This document shows positions 12,640-22,900 of a stretch of DNA of 64,000 nucleotides, in pieces. The stretch comes from Polytrichum commune (lineage: Eukaryota > Streptophyta > Polytrichopsida > Polytrichales > Polytrichaceae). A program made the translations under genes and the position numbers. Within the stretch, counting starts at the first letter, position 1; every line of letters begins with the position of its first letter. The notes under the pieces are model-generated. The model ran no database searches, had not been told where the DNA came from, and saw only the letters and a list, made by a program, of their open reading frames with translations. The stretch is taken from assembly GCA_950295325.1 (NCBI GenBank), contig OX485804.1:53072001-53136000 (forward strand), given 5' to 3'.

Positions 12640-13012
12640 TACACCAAATATTGTGTTTAGTGTCATTGTGTTATGTGTTATGTGACTATGGTAACCTTTC
12701 GAATGACACTTCTTATGAATAAGTTTATAAGTACCATCATCCCAACTTACTTTCAGGTCATCCAGAAGCCAAATATTGGAACAAAGTTTCGTATATTCTA
12801 CATCCTCCCATTTTTGTAATGAACTATTGTCATGGATGATTGAAATTTGGATGGAGAAATCACTTAGTAAGTGACAGTAATAACAACACTGTAAATCTAT
12901 AATGCCCAAGGAATGACAAATAACGTTAGATTTATACTTTAGTGTTGGTGACACTACACAGGCGGTTTACAACTTGGTATTGAGCAAGAGAAATAGAATG
13001 GGTGACACATAA
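12640..13012 (+). repeat. Dispersed repeat family A, copy 2
   Basis: Second copy of the element at 6600-6960. It ends about 70 bases beyond the stop codon of the minus-strand dehydrogenase gene, so it probably lies in or next to that gene's 3' untranslated region. The left edge carries CACCAAATATTGTGTTTAGTGT, close to the terminal motif of the MITE-like elements in this window. Confidence 0.65.
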
Positions 13013-13083
13013 ATTTAAAATTTTGTGTAGCTTTCCAAATCTTCCACACCGTAACCCCATCAATGATTGAGTATTGGAAGATG

Positions 13084-16000
13084 TCAATAATTAAAGCCAT
13101 TTACAGACATACCTCCATCAATGGAAATAACCTGACCAGTTATGAAGGCTGCAGTGGGCATGCACAGGAAAGCTGCCAAGCCAGCGACCTCGTGTGGCTC
13201 GCCAACCCGGCCCAGGGGAGTGCGGCTTATAACTTTTGAACTCCATTCAGGGTTTTTCAGAACCTGTGAAACATCAGGAACACCGCATTAATTGAGTAGG
13301 AAGTTGAGACACGAAAGAAGTAACCTCTTCCTTGCACATATAATAATCTCTAGGATATCATAGAATGTCATACGACTGTAATGTACGAGGATAAAGGTTG
13401 GCTTCAATCCAAGGCTGTAACCCGGATCACATGGGAACGAACTCCAAGGTTTTGAGGTGCCACAGGCTGTAATAGTGCTCGGATGGGTGACCTTTCTTAG
13501 GGTGAGTTTCCATGTAGGCCGCTCACCCACCATATTCTAGTGTGAAGAAGGACACACCCGCCCAAATGTAGAGGGAACCTACTGGGGTAGGGTTCGTATG
13601 TGCCAACTAGCTACTCCCATCTTCTCAAATCCAAACCCACCTACTAACCTCCTCCTCCCAGTTACCAAGGATGGAGTTCTAGACCATCATTGGTTCTCTT
13701 GAGTCTTCGACCAGTCTTAATCCTTCGGTGACCAACACTTTGTAGGTGAAAGATTTTGAAGTGGGCGCATGGAAGTCTAGCGGTCCGTGTCCCCAGCCCT
13801 CCACATTCTAGCAAACCGCCAGAATGTGGTTGGATAACAGCTTGTGCTAAACAACATGGGAACACCTCTAACCCACTATTATCTAGAATCAAGTGGGCAA
13901 GTGCCCTACGTGAAAACTCACCCTTAGCACTCGATTTTCGGTGCACCCGACCACTATGGTCCACCTAATCAACAAAATCATAGTGGGAGTATTTGAGTGA
14001 ACTAGATATTTCCAAACCAACCACATGGGAACCAATGATGGATTGACGTAAATGTGAATGCATGGTATCGATGATCGACATGAGTAATGGTATCAAAGAA
14101 ACCTACCCATGGGTATCGAAATTGTAATATCAATCAAATTTTGATATTTGGTGGGTATCTCAAGGTGAGGGAAGTCTTCGTATAGCCAAGTTATTATGTG
14201 GCTCCAACACCATTGTAAACCATATTGATACTAGGGAAAATTTTACCTGGGTATGAAGGTTCCTGCATGGTATATAGACCCAAATGACATTTGATAACAA
14301 AAAAAAGATATCCTCAAATACCCATACCCTACTGGTATCAAAACATGTGAAAACCTCATTACACACATACCCAAATGGTATCTAAAAAAGGTAGATACCA
14401 GTCCAACACTTGCCCTTGGGGCTCATCAGGTCCACACCTGTTTCAAGGTGTTCCCCTTGTTCTAAGTCTTGTTCTAATGACCGGTTCGGAATTACATATA
14501 GAACTGGACCTAACTTCAAGATGAAATATCACCACAATTGGCACCGGTGGTAAGATTAGAGTCATCTCTTCTCTCTTGTATGATGATTGCAGCTGAATTG
14601 TCAAAGAATGAAAGATCTGAGCACGTCACGGGTAGTCCATATGGAGATCGCCATGAGGTCCCTGACATAGTAGAGAGATTTGTTGCACTGCGACTCAGAT
14701 TTGTTCCTGTGTACGCCTTACAATTTGTTCATGCAATCTTCGTAGTTTTATTTTGTGTCTGTATACTGGGGTCGCGAGGAACAAAGGACTGTTAACCATG
14801 CTAAAGAGGTAGAAATTGAAGAAAGAGGTTAACCAAGTTACGTACCCCATTTGAAAGGTCCGTCTTGATGTACCATGGTGAAATGCTATTCACACGGATA
14901 CCATCCTTGGCCCACTCACATGCAAGGTTCTTTGTGATTTGATTCATTGCCCCTGTATAACACCCAAACATGTCGTTAGAGGTGTCTTAATGATGATGCT
15001 ACTTTAGGATGAATTTCCCTCCCTGCTTGGTTACTTTACTCCCTTCGAATAAATTGCACAAGGAAGCTGAGACGAAGAGAGGGAATCATCGCATACAAGT
15101 GTGCCAGTTGGTCATCCATTTTAATACCCTGCCTCTATATCTATGTGGGCTATTCATTTCAAATGTATCCCATTAGACTAATCTGGGGTCTTTCTGGTGT
15201 CATTCTGGTGTCAACATACTAAGACCTAAGACGTGCCTGATTTGATTACTGATCTTGATTGGACACCTAAATTTGATTGGTGTCTGGTTAGGTGTGCATC
15301 CAAGAATGAATACATGTCTTTAAAAGAGATTGGACTACGTGCTCAGAATATATATTACAATTCTAGGCTCAACAGTCTTGAACATAATTGGGAGAACGTA
15401 TATGACCATTTAATGAGCACAAGATTCTTCACTTTGACAGTGAATAAGATATCTGCGTGAGGAAAGGTGCTCCGGCCTAGATTTACATTTCCTAACCACC
15501 CCAATTAACCGTGTGTTTCATATCGTAGGAGAAGTAGCCTAGTCAGAAATAGTAACCATTTAAGAACCATCTACCTTACGTACTGTTTCAGGGCGTCTTC
15601 TTTGGATAAATGAATGAGGTGCGCTCGTATGCAATAAACTCCTCTCACTGGAAGGGACCTCCTAGTGGTTACAATTAATGCAAAAGTGGATGCTGAGGAC
15701 CTCCTAAACGTAAACCCTAAACCCTAAACCCTAAATGCTGAAAGAACAACAAGATGAAGAAATACACCAAACAGCCCTCGGCAAATTGTGACCCAGATGA
15801 GAACAAAGACCCAAAGGATTAGTTTACGTGCCTTTTGTTGCAGCGTACAGAGTGCCAGAATTAAGGGCAACCACACCCGCCACCGAGGAAATAAAAATAA
15901 TGTTTCCATTCCCTGAAGCTTTCAGCAGTGGATGGCCAAGCTGGGAGCAATGGTAAGCTGACTCCAAGTTGGTTGCAATCAGAAAGGAGAAGTCTTCGCC

Positions 16001-18216
16001 TGTGTACTCAAGCGTCGGCTTCCGTACATTGGTGCCCACATTGTTCACCTGTAACAAACAAACAAACAAACTGCACTCAGTTTTGTTTTCCAACCTAGGA
16101 TAATTATGTGCTGAAAAATAGCTTGGAAGCATCCACAAAGAACACGATATCACCATCTCCGGCAAAATCCTTCATTGTAGAATCGTTTTCCTATCCTTCC
16201 TGATATATGGAGAATCTCAAGGTAACTTCAATATTCCCAAAAATGGGTCACTTTCTTTCCACCAATATGTCCAGTTTTCCTCCAAAATGAGTCTCCATTT
16301 TTTTCCCAGAAGTTCAGAAACTAGGAAAAGGAGTGGATGTTTCAAATTTGTGGAAGAATGACCACCTCTTCTGTCAAGGTTTCCTACTTTGCACACTCTG
16401 ATCGTCAGAGTGGTGGAGTCATCAACCTCTTAGCCCCTTCAATTCAAAACAAACTCCCTACCCTTCCTAATACATTAAGAATCTCAATTTGGGTTCCAAC
16501 TTCTTAGCCTCTTTCTAGAATTATCCTCTACCTCAACATGACTTTTGGTCGGGAGTTGGTCAGTTTGCATACAAGACCTTCCATGTTCGGTTAGTTCTAG
16601 GTGCATGCTTGGAGGCAGCGTGGAAGTTTGAACAAAGAACATACTATATCGGGTCATCGAGGGTCAAACTCATTTTGGCATGCCAAGAGGTGCTAAGATG
16701 AGTTTGGCCCTCAATGAACTAAAATAGGTTACTCTTCATTCAAATCCAAACTCTACCTCCGAGGATGCACAACAACTGGAAAGAAATCATTGATGAAAAA
16801 CAACCAATGGAAAATTCCAGGGGACGAACTCCAGACGAAAAATCCCCGTTGAGTTAGAGGATAACTCTCTTATAAACATTTTCCTATCCTCCCTGATACA
16901 TGGAAAGAATCTAAAATTGAGTTCCAACATTTCCAACAAAGATGAGTGATTTTCTTACCAGGATGTCAAGTTTTCCCCCAAAATGAATCTCCACATTTCG
17001 GAAGAGCTCCTCACGGGCTTCCCTCACTGAAAGGTCACACACGGAGCCGTCCACTTTGAATCCTTGTTCACGCCATGCCTTCAACCCTGTTGCAAGAGAC
17101 TCTGCAGACCTCCCACATGTGTACACAGACACTCCCAGCCCGGCTAGCTCCTCCACAATGGCCTTCCTACAGCCAGCCACACGATTAATCCATCCTTGCC
17201 CAATTCAAACATTTCTTTGGCAATATTAGAGTCATCCTCTAACTCAACATAGTATTGGTCAAGAGCTGGTTGTTATACATACAACACCTTCCATGTTCGG
17301 TAACTTTTCGGTCCGTGCTTGGAGGTAGTGTGGAGGTTTGAACAATGGAGCATTTTATATTGGTTCAGTGAGGGTCACTCATTTTGGCATGCCAAGAGGG
17401 TGCTAAAAGGGGTTTGGCCCCTAAATGAACCAAAACAGGTTGCTCTACATTCACTTTCAAACACTACCTCCTCTGAGCATGCACCACCACAAGTGGAAAG
17501 TAACTATTGTATGCAAGACAACCGATGGGAAATCATTGGGGACGAACTCCCGACGAAAAATCTCATTGAGTTATCTCCTTCACCTCTTTACATCAATAGA
17601 GTGAATATTAGTTCACCACGAATGTGAGATCCAAGAGGGAATTCTAAAAGCCAAGCACAAGGATATTCACCACATTTCAATTAGTAGTAGATTCCATGCT
17701 GTTTTTTTAGAAAATCTTGCAGTTCTCCTAGCTCAAAGGTGAGTAGATAGGAACATACTCTACATGGAGAATCTCAATATGTTTTGGAATCTCTGAATTC
17801 TTAACCCTTCCAATTCCGAAACAGTTGATAGGATACATGATAGAATATAGGATAGGAAATTGTTTTGGAATTGAAGGGGTTAAGAAGTTGGAGATTGAAG
17901 AGTGTATCCAAAATTTGTTAGCTCCTTCAATTCCAAAACACATTCCTATCCCCTGAACCTATCGGTGGAGCTCAAAGACTACTTGTACGAAATGGCCACC
18001 AAGCCCTCATCTTTCTATGTACCAATCGGCACCTACCCAATAACTCACACGCAACCCACAGAAATTGCACAAAACGGAACTCCCAAATTCAAGTCTCTTC
18101 AATCAGGGGCAGATAACCCACCCAACACCGCGAGTGCCACCGGTCACCAATGCAGTCTTTCCTTTCAAGTTCCATCTTTCAGCTACTGAAGAAGAAGACA
18201 AAGACCTCGACGCCAT
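13084..18216 (-). CDS. Tropinone reductase-like short-chain dehydrogenase
   Basis: Five exons in transcript order: 18216-18122, 17166-16959, 16048-15832, 14952-14846, 13263-13084. They total 807 bases (268 residues), the usual length for the family. Features are the NADP(H) cofactor motif TGGTRGVG (residues 25-32), CGR after strand 2 (49-51), NNVGT (103-107), and the catalytic set Asn128, Ser155/156, Tyr169 and Lys173 (YAATK). The C-terminus carries [15 protein letters not shown] and [10 protein letters not shown]. The protein should be a soluble NADPH-dependent carbonyl reductase; plant members act on varied ketones, so the substrate cannot be told. The ATG lies in a good context and begins a short Ser-rich N-terminus before [13 protein letters not shown]. 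Intron 3 starts with GC rather than GT (see findings). Introns of 0.9-1.6 kb hold repeats, so the gene is intact only if GC-AG splicing works. Transcription is probably driven from about 18.5 kb. Confidence 0.88.
13421..13520 (+). pseudogene. 5S rRNA-like fragment in SDR intron 4
   Basis: The segment follows the order of plant 5S rRNA from its middle to near its end: CCGGATC-CAT, GAAC-ACTCC, a degraded internal control region, TAGTgCTcGGATGGGTGACCT and a decayed tail. GGATGGGTGACC is the 5S C-box block. The first quarter of 5S is not recognisable and the A-box region is altered, so this is a pseudogene or the head of a 5S-derived SINE, not a working gene. It lies on the strand opposite the host gene. 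Confidence 0.5.
15711..15735. repeat. Interstitial telomere-like repeat
   Basis: Three and a half units of the plant-type telomere repeat TAAACCC stand in tandem inside intron 3 of the dehydrogenase gene. It is short and perfect. Such tracts can arise from break repair or occur in plant promoters as telo boxes. Its position in an intron makes repair or chance expansion more likely. Confidence 0.8.
16190..17640. repeat. Imperfect tandem duplication inside the SDR gene
   Basis: Unit 1 (about 16190-16870) and unit 2 (about 16875-17640) share long blocks in order: ACCTTCCATGTTCGGT, CTCATTTTGGCATGCCAAGA, GGGGACGAACTCC and CGACGAAAAATC or close variants. Each unit starts with a TTTCCTATCCT-like block. 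In unit 2 that block runs into the 3' end of exon 2 (about 16930-16990), and unit 1 has a decayed counterpart at about 16215-16300 (ATGTCCAGTTTTCCTCCAAA against ATGTCAAGTTTTCCCCCAAA). The duplication thus spans intron 1, intron 2 and the edge of exon 2. Confidence 0.75.
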
Positions 18217-18511
18217 GGCTTCGCAATCCGCAGTCTTGCTAAACCACCAAAACCTGTTGCTCCAAAGGTGCGATCAAACCGAAGTTTGGCGAAGTTTTGC
18301 CCTTGCGAATAAGAAGCTCAGCCAATCCCACCCTTGAAGGCAATTTCGGTTTCGGTTTCAGTTTCCTTTCTGAATGAGTTTGCGAAAAAGGTCTGATGAT
18401 GAGCTCAATGGAATTCATACGTCCCTACCGTCAATCCCACACATAGCTCATGTGATTTCATATTTTACATCACATTTGACGGCCTGTTAATTCCGTTCAT
18501 GAGTGAGGGCC

Positions 18512-18519
18512 AATTTATA
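18512..18519 (-). promoter_or_regulatory. Candidate TATA box of the SDR gene
   Basis: On the minus strand the sequence reads TATAAATT about 300 bases before the ATG at 18216. It is the best TATA match in the first 400 bases upstream. The leader would be about 260-270 bases long. This is inferred from sequence alone. Confidence 0.3.
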
Positions 18520-19036
18520 CAGGGCCGGATTTGATGAAACCGAGCGATCCTATTGGCCCAAATTATGAGAGCTCAAGCCCTCAATCCGGCGGCCCTAAGT
18601 ATGTTGGCACATTCTTGAAGATCCATAACAATCAGCTATGTTAACTGAAGGCACTTGAGGAAAACAGGAACCTGGTTTCAATGCAAATAATAAACTTTGA
18701 CAATAAAATATTCCCTGACACGTAAAACGAGTGAAACTCGCCGAACAGATGTATAAAATAGATTAGTAAAGAAAATCTTGAAAGCAAGATAAGCATTAAT
18801 CATTTATATTGCCACTTTCTTACGAATAGGTAGTAGTCCACAATGCAAGAAATTGGGATATCTATCTTATTTATGGATACTCCGTTTTACGTTTAGCTAC
18901 GTATGTTGCCACTTGTCTCGCAGGAATGTTATCGGATAACAGGTGATATCTGTCCCAATTTCGTCCAAAACAGAGCCTATTTTGGACATCAAACACATGC
19001 TATGGACCTCCGAATACAATAGCCGTAGTTCTTAGT

Positions 19037-19164
19037 AAGTGGCAGCTTACATAGTGAATCCGTCTCGTCCGTTGCTCTTATTTAAGTTGCAGCTTACATA
19101 GTGAATCCGTCTCGTCCGCTGCTCTCATTTAAGTGGCAGCTTACATAGTGAATCCGTCTCGTCC
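19037..19164. repeat. 47-bp tandem repeat, 2.7 copies
   Basis: AAGTGGCAGCTTACATAGTG (AAGTTGCAGC in the second copy) begins at 19037, 19084 and 19131, an exact 47-bp period. Each unit continues with AATCCGTCTCGTCC. Copies differ at only a few positions, so the amplification is recent. The sequence has no coding sense. It sits about 0.8 kb upstream of the dehydrogenase start. Confidence 0.85.
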
Positions 19165-19968
19165 ATTTAAGTTCATACAATTATATTCGGAAATCAATAA
19201 CATGATTCAACCTTCGAATGTGGCATTTGTTCAATATGATTACTGATGTCATTATTAATCATGTTACATTTTTTAACACCCAATTCATATACTATAGCTA
19301 TGTATCATGAACATCGATCTTGTCACTGTCTAGGTAATTGTCCAATAAATCCTATTCTGATTTTGATGTTTAACAAACATAGACATAATGGCAAGGCAAA
19401 GCACAGTACTCACTTTCCATTTCAAGACTTGATTAAAAGAACGGTCGTGGATATCAAGGGGGCAAAAAAAATCTTTACATTACTCGTGTGGATCTTGTCT
19501 CCAGTGTTCCCATTCATACATATGAACATCAAAATTGGTCTACATATTATCCTGTAGACTGGATCTAAGCCATCAAAAATTACACAATCGAGCCTCAAAC
19601 TCAGTCTTGCCCAAATCTGGAGCTGTACAAAAGAAATGTTCCTGGAAACCCCCGACGGCTGGTTGCAACTTGTGCGGTCACCAAGTTATGTCATCAGCTA
19701 GAGATCCCCATTTAAATTAATGACTCCAACAAAGGTCAAATGCACATCATTCCATTTCTGCTTGTCCACGCCTGCTCACACCACAAGCTGAGGTGAACAG
19801 TTTCTGCAATATCCAGACTTGCATCGTTAGAAAAGAGATACAATATTTGAATTCAATATGCCTCTGGTAAGATTAGAAGAATAATAGAACATGTACAAAA
19901 TGGACATGGCACATCCAACTCAGCACTTACCATTGCAAACTGTAGTATACATTGAGGAATGTTACTCT

Positions 19969-22900
19969 CTAGACTGAACCACGCTTTCGCTTTCTGGTTG
20001 CCCTTCCAGATTGCCTTACAGGTTCATGATCAGAGAGGAAATCGTCAGAGTCCACGCTCTCATCTTCATCCCTGTGAGCAGAGTTATTAATGTGAGGAAG
20101 GGAAGGCATAGAAAGGAAAATTGGAACCGACATCTTCTTGAGCAGGTAGGCAAATTACTACCTGAGCAGGTAAGTAAACATACTTGGAAATAAAAAAACT
20201 TACTTAACAATGTTCAGTGAGTGCAATTGCTCCAACGCCTGCTTGGCAGTGTACAGCATCATCTTCTTCACCTGCAAAATGGACTCTCAGCGAATTTTCT
20301 TCTTATCTAAGGGATTTGAAGAGGTGCACTCCAGATAAGACCAGATAAGCCATGATGTGATAAAAAGGTCTATGTACCTCAAGCTTATCTTCCTTTGCAC
20401 GGTGATCCTTGGGAAGGAGTCGGAATTGCTCAGTCAAAGTTACACATTGGCCTACATTCTCCGGAGAGACGAAGTCGACAGCCACTTTAATACACGACTG
20501 CATTTGCACCAGCAATCCAGTTTCTTCATCATAACATGATCATGATTGCGAAGAAAGCGTCGGAGCAATTGTGAATTCACAATATCAAATTGCCTAAACA
20601 CTCAATATCAAATTAGTAAAGCAATCTGTAGGTGGAATGTTGGACAGTAACATCTAACAACATTTACAGCAAGGAACCCACCTTCAAATTGCGAACTTGA
20701 TGGGGACACCCAGCTGGAATAAAAACTGCCTCCCCATACGCCTGCTCAAAAGTCCATGGTTCAATGCCTGCAAATACAAAATATTTTCAAGTATAATTAG
20801 GATAAATCAGTGGATGTGTTTAATCTCTCAATGTGATTCCAGATACAATTGATGCCAACTTTAATAACAGACTGATGCTTTCAAAAGCTTGTGTAACAAC
20901 TTACCATATTCCTGTTTCAAGTTCCTCTTATGCGCCACATCAAAGAAAAATTGTTGGTCATGAATTGGGTGAACTAACTGCCCATCAGGAAAACCACCAA
21001 TGTGTCAGATAGATCCACAGATATTATCAGACAAATTCAGAGACATGTGTCATTCAAGAAACAAAAAAGCAAACTATCTCCAAAACAAGCCAGATTTTGT
21101 CTCTGGTTGAGGTGCTCACATCAGACTTAGAATAACAAGGAAAAGAAAGTGGGATACACATAAAATACACATAATTCAAAATATGTGGTGAATAGGTAAG
21201 AGGTGATTCTACCTCTTTCACGGGCAGACAATCCTGGTGCAGGAACTCCTTCCAATGTTTTTGGATATACTCATTCAATTTAGGAACATCCTCGCGCCTA
21301 AAAATGTCCCAAAGAGCCCCACCATAAGATTCTCCATCACCCAGCAGCCCCTGCCTTTCAGTGATGGCAGGCTTGTTCTGCATCTTGTCCTTGGCTACAT
21401 CTGCATTTCCAGCAACAGTATCAACGTCCATAGGTTCTTTGAGATCCACAACCACCCCATTCTCTCCCATTGGAGCGTCCTCTGCCACCAATTTCTCATC
21501 TCTTTCAGGAACCATCATTTCATCAACTGAATCTGTCAGGCTGTCTCGATTATCGTCAACAACTGTGGTCTCTCTATCCCCTGAGGTGGACATCTTTTCA
21601 TCTTTCGAGCTCTCATTTGCAGAGTTACTGCCATTCTCATTGCTCTGCAGAGATACATTATCTTTATGTATGTCCTCGTGTCTGACTGGCACTTCATCAT
21701 CTGAGAGCTCCACAGAGATAACCTTCTGGCTGTGCAGGCCTCCTGAGGTCTTTCCCTGTTTCTTCCCATGCACCCCATATGAAATTTTACCTTGTTTGAA
21801 CTTTTCAAGAACTTTCTCAGTGCGAGGCACTTGCCACTTGGGGTACCGAGGTTCTGTTGAATGTGTCAGTACATTCACCTGTACATTTCCGCCAAATGAC
21901 CACAACATTAAATTTAGAACCCTTGAACATGCATAGATCACTCCAGACACATGTATCGAGCGAAAGCACAGGGAAGTCACCTTACTTATTACAACTACTT
22001 CCAATCAATGCATCAGAACCAACACACAAATTTGGAAGTCTTACTGCATCTGACATGTCACAATGCAACTTTGTAACAGAATCACCCATTCCCAGCTCCT
22101 CCTTCAGACCATAAGCAATGTATGTCTTTGGACCGAGATCAGGTCTAATGGCCTCTTCCGGTAAATGAGCGGCCAAGTTGAGCATGCCATCAGTTGGATC
22201 CGTATATTCATGGAACGGCAATGAATGGAGAAACTCTGCTCCATGACGTGGAAGACGTTCTGCAAAGTGGGTAGAAGGTGGCCAATCCTTCAGTTTCAGC
22301 ATTTCCGGCCAATCTCTTGGTCGAACCTGAAACCGACCCTCCTCGTAACCCCTAAAGAACTGGTGGATGTTGATTTCAACCTGCAAGGATATATTAACAC
22401 TATTTATCAAGGATAACAAATATACTGAGCTGAGCACATGATATCAAAATAAGCCAGAAAACCCACTTCCAGACACAGTGGTCTCTCTCTATTCAATGAA
22501 GAACCTAGAATGTAAATTGTCAGTTTGTAGCACTGAAGGAGGTCAAATGGTCATTATGCAACTCACCTCACGCCAATCAAGGCAATCCAAAGCTTTCACA
22601 GTTTTCGTATCTTCTTCAAATTTCCCCTTAGTTGTTTCCCGGACAGCCCTCCACATGACCAGAGGCTCCCAGCTGAGACCTGTGGCACCTTCAAGCACAT
22701 TCCGCACTATCACCGGCTCACCTCGCATCCAATGCTTCTGGAAATGCGCAAGACCTTCCTCTTCCACTCTCTGTCTAGTTGGACAGTACAAGTGGTTGTC
22801 ACACGAGCTATCTCGATGAGCAGATAACCTCATGTTTTTTAGGTTGTTCTCGGGCACATCACAAACATCACAGTGGATCATGTCATCCTGCTTCAGGCTC

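Larger units (their letters stand above)
18217..19968. other. Spacer between SDR promoter and JMJ 3' end
   Basis: Two minus-strand genes follow each other here: the dehydrogenase starts at 18216 and the demethylase ends at 19969. I find no third gene. The plus-strand frames are antisense or random. It contains the 47-bp tandem repeat and should hold the demethylase 3' untranslated region. Confidence 0.6.

Noticed and set aside
15826-15828. GT donor four bases downstream of the chosen exon-3 end
   Set aside because: It shifts the frame and leads to a stop within 12 codons, while the GC donor restores the family sequence exactly.
18065-18337. Plus-strand ORF with ATGGCTTCG in a good initiation context
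   Set aside because: The sequence around the true minus-strand start of the dehydrogenase (CGACGCCATGGCTTCG) is nearly palindromic, so it gives an ATG on both strands. The minus reading continues into TGGTRGVG with correct splicing; the plus frame has no motif and stops soon.
21361-21936. 191-codon plus-strand ORF
   Set aside because: It is antisense to the acidic linker exon of the demethylase. Its Ser/Pro-rich composition is what Asp/Glu-rich codons give when read backwards.
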